Below, piece by piece: positions 9,269 to 16,112 of a stretch of 64,000 nt of DNA. The translations under genes and the position numbers were made by a program. Under the pieces are notes generated by a model, which was not told the DNA's origin, did no database searches, and saw nothing but the letters and a program-made list of their open reading frames with translations. The stretch covers positions 1 to 64,000 of the forward strand of contig NZ_SGVY01000005.1 in the NCBI RefSeq assembly GCF_004535825.1, given 5' to 3'. This stretch comes from Segatella hominis (GTDB lineage: Bacteria > Bacteroidota > Bacteroidia > Bacteroidales > Bacteroidaceae). Within the stretch, counting starts at the first letter, position 1, and the number at the start of each line of letters is the position of its first letter.

Positions 9269-10129
9269 ATGGTTATTAAAAAAAGAAGATGGCATTGCTT
9301 GCCGGGTCAGCCTCTGACCGACCTTGATAAGCAGGTGATGTTTTGGGAAAATAAGGGCAAATTGGTGCCTACTCGTGATTTGATCAAGACTCCAGAACAG
9401 ATTGAGGGTATCCGTAAGAGCGGTGTCGTCAATACGGGCTGTCTTGATGCGGTGGCTGAAGCTATCCGCCCAGGTATGAACACGCAGGAGATTGACGACA
9501 TCTGTATGCAGTACTGCAAGGATCATGACGCCATACCTGCCTGTCTCAATTATGAGGGCTATCCTAAGAGTGTTTGTACGAGTATCAATGAGGTGGTTTG
9601 CCACGGTATTCCTAAGGAGGAAGACGTGCTCCAGGAGGGCGATATCGTCAATGTGGATATGACTACCATCGTGGACGGCTATTATGCTGACGCTTCCCGT
9701 ATGTTTATCATCGGTAAGACGACTCCAGAGAAGGAGCAGCTGGTGAGAGTGGCCAAGGAATGCCTCGAAATTGGTGCTGAAGCTGCCAAGCCATACAGTT
9801 TTGTGGGCGACATCGGTCATGCTATCGAGAATCACTGCAAGAAATACGGTTATGGAGTGGTGCGCGATCTCTGTGGACATGGCGTGGGCTGCGAGTTCCA
9901 CGAAGAGCCAGAGGTGCTTCACTACGGTCATAAGGGTACTGGTATGCTGCTCGTTCCGGGTATGGTATTCACCATCGAACCAATGATTAACATGGGTACC
10001 TGGAAGGTGTTTATCGATGCGGACGATCCATACGGATGGGAGGTTATCACAGGCGATGAAAAACCATCTGCACAGTGGGAGCATACCTTCGTGATGACAG
10101 AACACGGCGTAGAGGTGCTGACCTACTAA
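9269..10129 (+). CDS. map: Type I methionine aminopeptidase
   Basis: 286 residues from the ATG at 9269 (MVIKKRRWHCLPG); an in-frame ATG at 9227 would add 14 residues (MGGPDGAAAIKLNE) that do not look like the family. Removes the initiator Met from nascent proteins. Metal ligands are recognisable: two Asp in VNVDMTTIVDGYYADAS, His in LCGHGVG, Glu in FTIEPMI and Glu in QWEHTF. The N-terminal extension before the pita-bread fold (about 45 residues) is usual in Bacteroidetes MAPs. It works with the peptide deformylase encoded at 55.4 kb. Confidence 0.94.
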   Translation: MVIKKRRWHCLPGQPLTDLDKQVMFWENKGKLVPTRDLIKTPEQIEGIRKSGVVNTGCLDAVAEAIRPGMNTQEIDDICMQYCKDHDAIPACLNYEGYPKSVCTSINEVVCHGIPKEEDVLQEGDIVNVDMTTIVDGYYADASRMFIIGKTTPEKEQLVRVAKECLEIGAEAAKPYSFVGDIGHAIENHCKKYGYGVVRDLCGHGVGCEFHEEPEVLHYGHKGTGMLLVPGMVFTIEPMINMGTWKVFIDADDPYGWEVITGDEKPSAQWEHTFVMTEHGVEVLTY

Positions 10130-10132
10130 AGA

Positions 10133-10164
10133 ATACTCACCATAATATATACTCACCATTATAT
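10133..10164 (+). repeat. 16-bp tandem duplication after map
   Basis: ATACTCACCATAATAT (10133) and ATACTCACCATTATAT (10149), one mismatch, starting four bases after the map stop codon. Confidence 0.7.
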
Positions 10165-10244
10165 AATAAGGTGTAAGAATCTGTGAGGATCAGTAGGATT
10201 CGATATAATGGTGTAAGAATCAATATAATAAGGTGTATAAAATC
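10160..10244 (+). repeat. Repeated ATAATAAGGTGTA / GGTGTAAGAATC units before tsaD
   Basis: TATATAATAAGGTGTAAGAAT (ends 10180), GATATAATGGTGTAAGAATC (10202-10221) and AATATAATAAGGTGTATAAA (from 10222) are three related units filling the gap up to the tsaD start. Related single copies occur near 5063, 29258 and 62280. Confidence 0.7.
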
Positions 10245-11285
10245 ATGGAAGAAAACGAAAAGAAGGATATATATATATTGGGTATTGAGAGCAGCTGTGA
10301 TGATACCTCGGCTGCTGTCTTGAGAAATGGAGTGCTGCTGAGCAATGTTACGGCTTCACAGGAGGTGCATCGCGCTTATGGTGGTGTGGTTCCAGAACTG
10401 GCTTCGCGTGCGCATCAGCAGAATGTGGTTCCTGTGGTCGATCAGGCTATTAAGCGTGCCGGCATCACCAAGGAAGACCTGAGTGCAGTGGCCTTTACGA
10501 GAGGTCCCGGTCTGATGGGTTCATTGCTCGTAGGTGTCAGCTTTGCCAAGGGACTCGCCCGCTCGCTCAACATTCCTCTGATTGATGTCAATCACTTGCA
10601 GGGACACGTGATGGCGCATTTCATCAAGGAAAGTGATGACGACCAGACGGCTCCTCCGTTCCCTTTCATCTGTCTTCTTGTTTCGGGTGGAAACTCCCAG
10701 ATTGTGAAGGTAAATGCGTACAATGATATGCAGGTGCTCGGTCAGACCATCGATGATGCTGCTGGCGAGGCTATCGACAAATGCGCCAAGGTGCTGGAGT
10801 GGGGGTATCCGGGTGGTCCTATCGTAGATAAATATGCAAGACAGGGCAATCCGAAGGCTTTCTCTTTTGCTGAACCGCATATCCCGGGACTCAACTATAG
10901 TTTCTCTGGCTTCAAGACCAGTTTCCTCTACAGTCTCCGCAAATGGGTGGCAGACGATCCTGATTTCGTAGAGAAAAACAAGTTCGACCTGGCTGCCAGC
11001 ATCGAGTTTACTATCGTGGATATCCTGATGAAGAAGCTCCGCATGGCAGTGAAGCAGACGGGTATCACCCACGTGGCTGTTGCGGGAGGTGTTTCTGCCA
11101 ACAATGGTTTGCGCAATGCCTTTCATGATCATGCTAAGCGCTTCGGATGGACCATCTATATTCCGAAGTTCAGTTATACGACTGATAATGCAGCGATGAT
11201 AGGATGCGTGGGCACGTTTAAGTATCGCGATAAGGACTTCGCAACCATAGACTTGCCTGCATTCTCTAAAGTAACGTTCAAATAG
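10245..11285 (+). CDS. tsaD: tRNA N6-adenosine threonylcarbamoyltransferase
   Basis: 346 residues from the ATG at 10245; an upstream in-frame ATG at 10233 lies inside the repeat and is less likely. TsaD with TsaB/TsaE places threonylcarbamoyl on A37 of ANN-decoding tRNAs. Seen: GIESSCDDTSAAV (ATP-binding start of the ASKHA fold), the metal motif HLQGHVMAH (usual HMEGH), VSGGNSQIV, DDAAGEAIDK and AGGVSANNGLR near the C terminus. The length is typical. cinA follows 15 bases later and is probably co-transcribed. Confidence 0.96.
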   Translation: MEENEKKDIYILGIESSCDDTSAAVLRNGVLLSNVTASQEVHRAYGGVVPELASRAHQQNVVPVVDQAIKRAGITKEDLSAVAFTRGPGLMGSLLVGVSFAKGLARSLNIPLIDVNHLQGHVMAHFIKESDDDQTAPPFPFICLLVSGGNSQIVKVNAYNDMQVLGQTIDDAAGEAIDKCAKVLEWGYPGGPIVDKYARQGNPKAFSFAEPHIPGLNYSFSGFKTSFLYSLRKWVADDPDFVEKNKFDLAASIEFTIVDILMKKLRMAVKQTGITHVAVAGGVSANNGLRNAFHDHAKRFGWTIYIPKFSYTTDNAAMIGCVGTFKYRDKDFATIDLPAFSKVTFK

Positions 11286-11300
11286 TTTTTTATATTAAAT

Positions 11301-11810
11301 ATGGAATTTGAAAGTAAGATTTTGAGTAAGAGCATCTCAGAGATGCTATACAATAGTGATAAGACTTTGGGTACGGCAGAGAGTTGCACTGGCGGCCGTA
11401 TCGCTGAGGCTATCATTGCAGTACCTGGTGCGAGCAACTACTTCAAGGGTGGTATTGTTTCCTATACCAATGAGGTGAAGGAGAACCTGCTCGCTGTGAG
11501 CCATGAGGTGCTTGAGAAGCAGACTGCCGTTTGTGAGGAAGTGGCTAAGGAGATGGTGATCGGTGCCATCAATGCCCTCCATGTGGATTATGCGATTTCT
11601 GCTACGGGTATAGCTGGTCCTGCCGGAGGTACTTTGGAGAATCCTGTGGGCACCATCTGGATAGGCTATGGTAGCAAGGATGATGTGCGCACTCTGAAAC
11701 TCACAGACGATTTCGGTCGTGACATCAATCTCGCCATCGCTACCAATACGGCGTTGAAGTCTATGTTCGCTTTCCTCAAGGAGCATGAAGAGGATTTGAA
11801 GAAAGATTAA
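11301..11810 (+). CDS. CinA-family nicotinamide-nucleotide amidohydrolase (PncC)
   Basis: 169 residues, only the C-terminal amidohydrolase domain of CinA. Motif TAESCTGGRIAEAI holds the catalytic Ser; ATGIAGPAGGT and NPVGTIWIG match the family. It deamidates NMN to nicotinate mononucleotide in the pyridine nucleotide salvage cycle. The stand-alone form without the N-terminal COG1058 domain is common. Its stop is part of a 35-base-period duplication, followed by a strong terminator. Confidence 0.92.
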   Translation: MEFESKILSKSISEMLYNSDKTLGTAESCTGGRIAEAIIAVPGASNYFKGGIVSYTNEVKENLLAVSHEVLEKQTAVCEEVAKEMVIGAINALHVDYAISATGIAGPAGGTLENPVGTIWIGYGSKDDVRTLKLTDDFGRDINLAIATNTALKSMFAFLKEHEEDLKKD

Positions 11811-11853
11811 GTTCTTCTGTCAGTCTGAATTTGTAGGAAGATGAAGTTCTTCT
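11804..11853 (+). repeat. Stop-codon-spanning duplication at the cinA end
   Basis: AGATTAAGTTCTTCT (11804-11818, containing the TAA stop) recurs as AGATGAAGTTCTTCT at 11839-11853, period 35. Confidence 0.65.
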
Positions 11854-11878
11854 TCTATTAAGATATTAGAAAATATTA

Positions 11879-11918
11879 GAGGATGTGTCATAAAAGTTCA
11901 TGGCACATCCTCTTTTTT
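11879..11918 (+). terminator. Intrinsic terminator after tsaD-cinA
   Basis: Arms GAGGATGTG and CACATCCTC close a hairpin followed by six T. The stem resembles two other terminators in the window, near 26.1 and 35.9 kb. Confidence 0.85.
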
Positions 11919-11937
11919 CATTTCTTCGAAGTTTTTT

Positions 11938-12303
11938 TCATCGGATTTCACGGATGAATCGGAGGCATTCTTGCTTATCGGATTACTCACGGATTTTCGC
12001 GGATATTTGGCCTATGGCCAATGGCTGGCGCCCGAAATATTCCCTTATTGTTTTTGTCACGCAGATTTCGCAGATGACGCAGATTTTTCTTCGTGGAAGT
12101 TTTTTGTCCCACAGATTTCACAGATGACGCAGATTTTTCTTCGTGGAAGTTTTTTGTCTCACAGATTTCACAGATTTTTCTTCGTGGGATATTTCCCATT
12201 CTCAGGGGTATCTGTAACGACCGAATAGGTCGCCTCCGCGTAAATCCGTGAGTAATCGCCTTAGCAGGAAATCTCCGAATAAATTCTGTTTCATCCGATG
12301 AAT
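11938..12303. repeat. Composite intergenic repeat element with imperfect inverted ends
   Basis: The left end (11938-12002) and right end (12236-12303) are inverted copies. The best part is GATTACTCACGGATTT with nearly identical flanks (about 22 of 23 matching), and the outer tips are TTCATCGGAT and ATCCGATGAA. Inside lies a 50-bp tandem repeat (12059-12158, with a third partial copy to 12190) rich in CACAGATTTC and CAGATTTTTCTTCGTGG. There is no credible ORF and no obvious target-site duplication. It may be a non-autonomous mobile element or a recombination-grown intergenic repeat; which is unclear. Confidence 0.7.
12059..12190. repeat. 50-bp direct tandem repeat, 2.6 copies
   Basis: GACGCAGATTTTTCTTCGTG occurs at the same phase at 12075 and 12125; the third copy has lost nine bases (ATGACGCAG). 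Confidence 0.85.
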
Positions 12304-12437
12304 AAAATAGCAATATAGACGACCTATGACGCAACTCCTTTTCCTTTTATGTTGAAGTGAAAAATAGGGAAATGAGACGAAAAAGGAAAGGGAAAAGCAA
12401 AAAAAACTTAAAAGTTGGACTTCTACTATGGAATATT

Positions 12438-12467
12438 TTGTATATACGAGAATTATTTGTAATTTTG
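12438..12467 (+). promoter_or_regulatory. Promoter of the rpmB operon
   Basis: TTG (12438-12440), 19-base spacer, TAATTTTG (12460-12467), giving a leader of about 45 bases before rpmB. Confidence 0.7.
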
Positions 12468-12519
12468 CACTCTGTTTGGAATAGGTATCAATTAACGAAT
12501 TAGAAAATTAAAGATAGAA

Positions 12520-12783
12520 ATGTCTAAGATTTGTCAAATTACAGGTAAGAAGGCACAGTTAGGTTGCAATGTGTCTCACTCAAAGCACCGTACAAAGAGA
12601 AGCTTTGACGTTAACCTCTTCAGCAAGAAATTCTACTATGTAGAAGAAGAGTGCTGGATTAGCCTTAAGATCAGCGCTGCTGGTCTTCGTCTCATTAACA
12701 AGGTAGGTCTTGACGCTGCCCTGAAGCAGGCTGTGTCTAAGGGTTACGTAGATTGGAAAGACATTAAAGTAATAGGAGAATAA
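12520..12783 (+). CDS. rpmB: 50S ribosomal protein bL28
   Basis: 87 residues. [20 protein letters not shown] with following [10 protein letters not shown] matches bL28, which begins with the same basic and Cys-bearing N terminus. Component of the large subunit near the E site. First gene of a ribosomal operon; rpmG follows four bases later. Confidence 0.96.
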   Translation: MSKICQITGKKAQLGCNVSHSKHRTKRSFDVNLFSKKFYYVEEECWISLKISAAGLRLINKVGLDAALKQAVSKGYVDWKDIKVIGE

Positions 12784-12787
12784 TATC

Positions 12788-12976
12788 ATGGCAAAGAAAG
12801 CAAAAGGTAATAGAGTACAAGTTATCCTCGAGTGCACTGAGCATAAGAACAGTGGTATGCCAGGTACAAGCCGTTACGTGACTACAAAGAATCGTAAGAA
12901 CACTCCTGAGCGTCTTGAGTTGATGAAGTACAACCCAATCCTTAAGAAGATGACTCTTCACAAGGAGATTAAGTAA
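12788..12976 (+). CDS. rpmG: 50S ribosomal protein bL33
   Basis: 62 residues, basic. [20 protein letters not shown] and [22 protein letters not shown] match bL33. It keeps only one Cys of the zinc-ribbon set (C16), so it is a zinc-independent (C-) form, the type not subject to Zur-type replacement. It sits between rpmB and a DUF4295 gene, an order conserved in Bacteroidetes. Confidence 0.95.
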   Translation: MAKKAKGNRVQVILECTEHKNSGMPGTSRYVTTKNRKNTPERLELMKYNPILKKMTLHKEIK

Positions 12977-13020
12977 GCTCGCTTACAAGTTTATAAACAA
13001 TTTTATCAATTAAATAGACT

Positions 13021-13179
13021 ATGGCAAAGAAAGCGGTCGCTACCCTCCACGAAGGTAACATGGATGGTCGCGCATATACAAAGGTTATCAAGATGGTTAA
13101 GAGCCCTAAAACTGGTGCTTACGTTTTCGATGAGAAGATGGTACCTAACGAGGCTGTTAAGGATTTCTTCAAGGACTAA
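13021..13179 (+). CDS. DUF4295 small basic protein, probable Bacteroidetes ribosome-associated protein
   Basis: 52 residues: starts MAKKAVATLHEG, ends EAVKDFFKD. I recognise it as DUF4295, a family restricted to Bacteroidetes and encoded just after rpmG. Its size, basic N terminus and place in an r-protein operon suggest a ribosomal component; a lineage-specific large-subunit protein (bL38) has been described in Flavobacterium, and this gene may encode its homologue, but I cannot confirm the match. It ends 25 bases before a strong terminator. Confidence 0.88.
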   Translation: MAKKAVATLHEGNMDGRAYTKVIKMVKSPKTGAYVFDEKMVPNEAVKDFFKD

Positions 13180-13203
13180 TCATTTAGTACTTAATATATT
13201 CAT

Positions 13204-13236
13204 GGGTCGTAACTCTACCGAGTTGCGACCTTTTTC
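13204..13236 (+). terminator. Intrinsic terminator of the ribosomal operon
   Basis: Arms GGTCGTAACTC and GAGTTGCGACC, then five T. Confidence 0.9.
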
Positions 13237-13244
13237 TTTTCCTT

Positions 13245-13316
13245 TCCTTCTCCTTCCTCATTCCTCATTTGTCATTTGTCATTCTTTAATCTTTCTCATT
13301 TGTCATTTCTCCTTGT
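13245..13316. repeat. Pyrimidine-rich spacer with TCATTTGTCATT repeats
   Basis: TCATTTGTCATT or part of it recurs three to four times between the ribosomal terminator and the ftsY promoter. No gene seen. Confidence 0.5.
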
Positions 13317-13340
13317 TTCTATGAAAAAGTTGCAATATAA

Positions 13341-13372
13341 TTTGGTGTTGTTAGCTTTTTCTATTATCTTTG
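13341..13372 (+). promoter_or_regulatory. Promoter of ftsY
   Basis: TTTG (13341-13344), 20-base spacer, TATCTTTG (13365-13372), which predicts a very short leader of roughly 12-14 bases before the ATG at 13391. Confidence 0.7.
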
Positions 13373-13390
13373 CAGAAAATATTATATCTT

Positions 13391-14347
13391 ATGGGATTAT
13401 TCGGTTTTTTTAATAATAAGAAAAAGGAAACTCTCGACAAAGGACTCGAGAAAACCAAGGAGAGTGTATTCAGTAAGTTGGCACGTGCTGTAGCAGGTAA
13501 ATCAACCGTTGATGATGATGTACTCGACGATCTGGAGGAGGTTTTGATTACCTCTGATGTCGGTGTGGAGACTACGGTGAAAATCATCCGCCGCATCGAA
13601 GAGAGAGTTGCTCGTGATAAGTACGTTTCTACCTCTGAACTTGACAGAATCCTCCGTGAGGAAATCGCTAATCTGCTCTCTGAAAATCATTCTGATGATA
13701 ATGACGATTGGGATTTGCCTTCCGATCACAAACCTTATGTCATTCTCGTTGTCGGTGTGAATGGTGTGGGTAAAACTACTACCATCGGCAAGTTGGCTTA
13801 CCAGTTTAAGAAGGCTGGCAAAAAGGTTTATCTCGGTGCCGCTGATACCTTCCGTGCAGCTGCAGTTGAGCAGATCTGCATCTGGGGAGAGAGAGTTGGG
13901 GTGCCTGTGGTGAAGCAGCAGATGGGTTCCGATCCTGCTTCTGTTGCCTTCGATACCCTTCAGAGTGCTAAGGCTAATGGCGCCGACGTGGTGCTGATTG
14001 ATACTGCCGGACGACTGCACAACAAGGTGGGACTGATGAATGAGCTCAAGAAAATCAAGGATGTCATGAAGAAGGTTTTGCCTGAGGCTCCTGATGAGGT
14101 GATGCTCGTGCTCGATGGCAGTACCGGACAGAATGCGTTTGAGCAGGCTAAGCAGTTTGCCGCAGTCACTAACATTACATCCTTGGCTATCACCAAACTT
14201 GATGGTACTGCCAAAGGTGGTGTGGTAATCGGAATCTCAGACCAGTTGAAGGTGCCTGTGAAGTACATCGGACTGGGTGAGGGAATGGAGGATATGCAGC
14301 TCTTCAATAAGAAAGAATTTGTAGATTCTCTCTTCAAGAAAGACTAA
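13391..14347 (+). CDS. ftsY: Signal recognition particle receptor FtsY
   Basis: 318 residues from the ATG at 13391 (MGLFGFFNNKKKE); the frame is open seven codons further but that part lies in the promoter. NG domains only, with a short amphipathic N terminus that would touch the membrane. G motifs: GVNGVGKTTTIGKLA, DTAGR, TKLDGTAKGG and the C-terminal GLGEGMEDMQLF. It docks SRP-ribosome complexes at the inner membrane. The long acidic A domain of E. coli FtsY is missing, as is normal outside Gammaproteobacteria. Confidence 0.96.
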   Translation: MGLFGFFNNKKKETLDKGLEKTKESVFSKLARAVAGKSTVDDDVLDDLEEVLITSDVGVETTVKIIRRIEERVARDKYVSTSELDRILREEIANLLSENHSDDNDDWDLPSDHKPYVILVVGVNGVGKTTTIGKLAYQFKKAGKKVYLGAADTFRAAAVEQICIWGERVGVPVVKQQMGSDPASVAFDTLQSAKANGADVVLIDTAGRLHNKVGLMNELKKIKDVMKKVLPEAPDEVMLVLDGSTGQNAFEQAKQFAAVTNITSLAITKLDGTAKGGVVIGISDQLKVPVKYIGLGEGMEDMQLFNKKEFVDSLFKKD

Positions 14348-14495
14348 GTCCTCTTTCTAATGACAAGGACTATTTTCAGTGAAATACAAAGACGCGTCTG
14401 TCTTTCTTCTCTCTATATAAACGGAACAAGGTCCTCTCTATAAGACGGCTTGGTGATTTTCAAAAATTAGAAATAAAACGGTAGATTAAGAAAAC

Positions 14496-15791
14496 GTGAA
14501 AAAGAACGAAATCGATATAATTACGATGGGCTGCTCCAAAAATCTGGTGGACAGCGAGTTACTGATGAAGCAGTTTGAGGCAAACGGCTATCACTGCGTG
14601 CACGATTCCAAGCGTCCACAGGGTGAAATCGCAGTCATCAATACTTGTGGATTCATCGGGGATGCCAAGCAGGAAAGCATTGATACGATCCTGGAATTTG
14701 TGCAGCGCAAGCAAGAAGGTAAGGTTAGAAAACTCTATGTCATGGGTTGTCTCTCCCAGCGTTATCAGAAAGAACTTGAAGCTGAAATTCCTGAAGTTGA
14801 TAAGTTTTACGGCAAATATAACTACAAGCTTCTTCTCAGTGAACTGGGAAAGGCTGAGGTGCCTGCTTGTAATGGTCGTCGCCATCTCACCACACCACGA
14901 CACTATGCTTACGTGAAGATTTCCGAAGGATGCGACCGCCATTGCGCCTATTGCGCTATTCCGATTATTACTGGCAAGCACGTAAGCCGCCCGAAGGAGG
15001 AAATCCTGCAGGAAGTTCGCGAAATGGTAGCGGATGGTGTGAAGGAATTCCAGATTATCGCCCAGGAACTTACCTATTATGGGCTTGATATCGATGGTAA
15101 GCATCATATCACGGATTTGATTTCCGACATGGCTGATATCCCTGGTGTCAAGTGGATTCGCCTGCATTATGCTTATCCAAACCAGTTCCCGATGGATTTG
15201 CTTGATGTGATGCGCGAAAAGCCAAATGTCTGCAAGTATCTCGATATCGCATTGCAGCATATCAGTGACCACATGCTCGACCGTATGCATCGCCATGTGA
15301 CCAAGAAGGAGACGATGGAACTGATACAGGCTATCAGAGAAAAAGTGCCGGGCATTCATATCCGAACCACTCTGCTCGTCGGTTTCCCGGGAGAAACTGA
15401 GGAGGATTTCCAGGAACTGATGGAGTTCGTGAAATGGGCGAAGTTTGAGCGCATGGGTGCTTTCGCTTATTCTGAAGAGGAAGGTACCTACAGTGCCAAG
15501 CATTATGAAGATGATGTTCCGGAGGAAGTGAAGCAGAGCAGACTGGATCAGTTGATGGCGCTTCAGCAGGATATCAGTGCTGAAGTGGAAGCTGAAAAGG
15601 TGGGCAAGGTGCTCAAGGTCATCATCGATCGCAAGGAAGGCGACTATTATATCGGTAGAACGGAATTCTGCTCTCCTGAGGTGGATCCTGAGGTGCTGAT
15701 TCCTGCCACCAAGCGACTGAGAGTGGGTAACTTCTATGACGTGAAGATTACTTCAAGTGAAGAGTTTGATCTGTATGGAGAATTGGTCTAA
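14496..15791 (+). CDS. rimO: Ribosomal protein uS12 methylthiotransferase RimO
   Basis: 431 residues with a GTG start at 14496; the next in-frame ATG (14526) would remove the first strand, so GTG is preferred. A radical-SAM methylthiotransferase: N-terminal UPF0004 domain with Cys in MGCSKNLVDSE, NTCGFI and GCLSQRY; radical SAM cluster C146-x3-C150-x2-C153 (CDRHCAYC); C-terminal TRAM domain (about 370-431). It thiomethylates an Asp of uS12. Two HU-type genes follow in the same operon. Its last codons and stop are duplicated 26 bases downstream. Confidence 0.95.
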   Translation: MKKNEIDIITMGCSKNLVDSELLMKQFEANGYHCVHDSKRPQGEIAVINTCGFIGDAKQESIDTILEFVQRKQEGKVRKLYVMGCLSQRYQKELEAEIPEVDKFYGKYNYKLLLSELGKAEVPACNGRRHLTTPRHYAYVKISEGCDRHCAYCAIPIITGKHVSRPKEEILQEVREMVADGVKEFQIIAQELTYYGLDIDGKHHITDLISDMADIPGVKWIRLHYAYPNQFPMDLLDVMREKPNVCKYLDIALQHISDHMLDRMHRHVTKKETMELIQAIREKVPGIHIRTTLLVGFPGETEEDFQELMEFVKWAKFERMGAFAYSEEEGTYSAKHYEDDVPEEVKQSRLDQLMALQQDISAEVEAEKVGKVLKVIIDRKEGDYYIGRTEFCSPEVDPEVLIPATKRLRVGNFYDVKITSSEEFDLYGELV

Positions 15792-15818
15792 GGATCTTTT
15801 ATGGAGAATTGATATAAG
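15774..15818 (+). repeat. Stop-codon-spanning 26-bp duplication at the rimO end
   Basis: TATGGAGAATTGGTCTAAG (from 15774, stop included) recurs as TATGGAGAATTGATATAAG at 15800-15818, ending on the base before the HU start codon. Confidence 0.8.
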
Positions 15819-16112
15819 ATGAACAATAAACAATACATCGCTGAGCTGGCTCGCAAAACCGGTTTCTCACAGGAGGATACTCAACGCCTTGTGAGAAAGG
15901 TGATTGATGCGATGATAACTCAGTTTGAAGAGGGCGAACAGGTGACGATTCCTGATTTCGGCACCTTTGAGGTGAAGAAACGACTGGAGCGCGTAGTGGT
16001 CAATCCGCTTACGAAGAAGCGCCAGCTGGTTCCTCCGAAACTTGTGCTCGGATTCCGACCTGTTGCTTCCGTCAAGGAAAAAATAAATAATGGAGGGGAG
16101 GAAGATGAGTAA
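15819..16112 (+). CDS. HU-family DNA-binding protein
   Basis: 97 residues, a full single HU/IHF fold: helical N terminus (MNNKQYIAELARKTGFSQED), the PDFGTFEVKKR strand and the DNA-grasping arm around VNPLTKKRQLVPP, then FRPVASVKEKI. It should bind and bend DNA as a dimer. Its stop codon overlaps the next gene start (ATGAGTAA), so translation of the two is coupled and the two products could pair. Confidence 0.93.
   Translation: MNNKQYIAELARKTGFSQEDTQRLVRKVIDAMITQFEEGEQVTIPDFGTFEVKKRLERVVVNPLTKKRQLVPPKLVLGFRPVASVKEKINNGGEEDE

Noticed and set aside
11971-12334. ORFs inside the composite repeat
   Set aside because: They simply translate the 50-bp repeat units on either strand.
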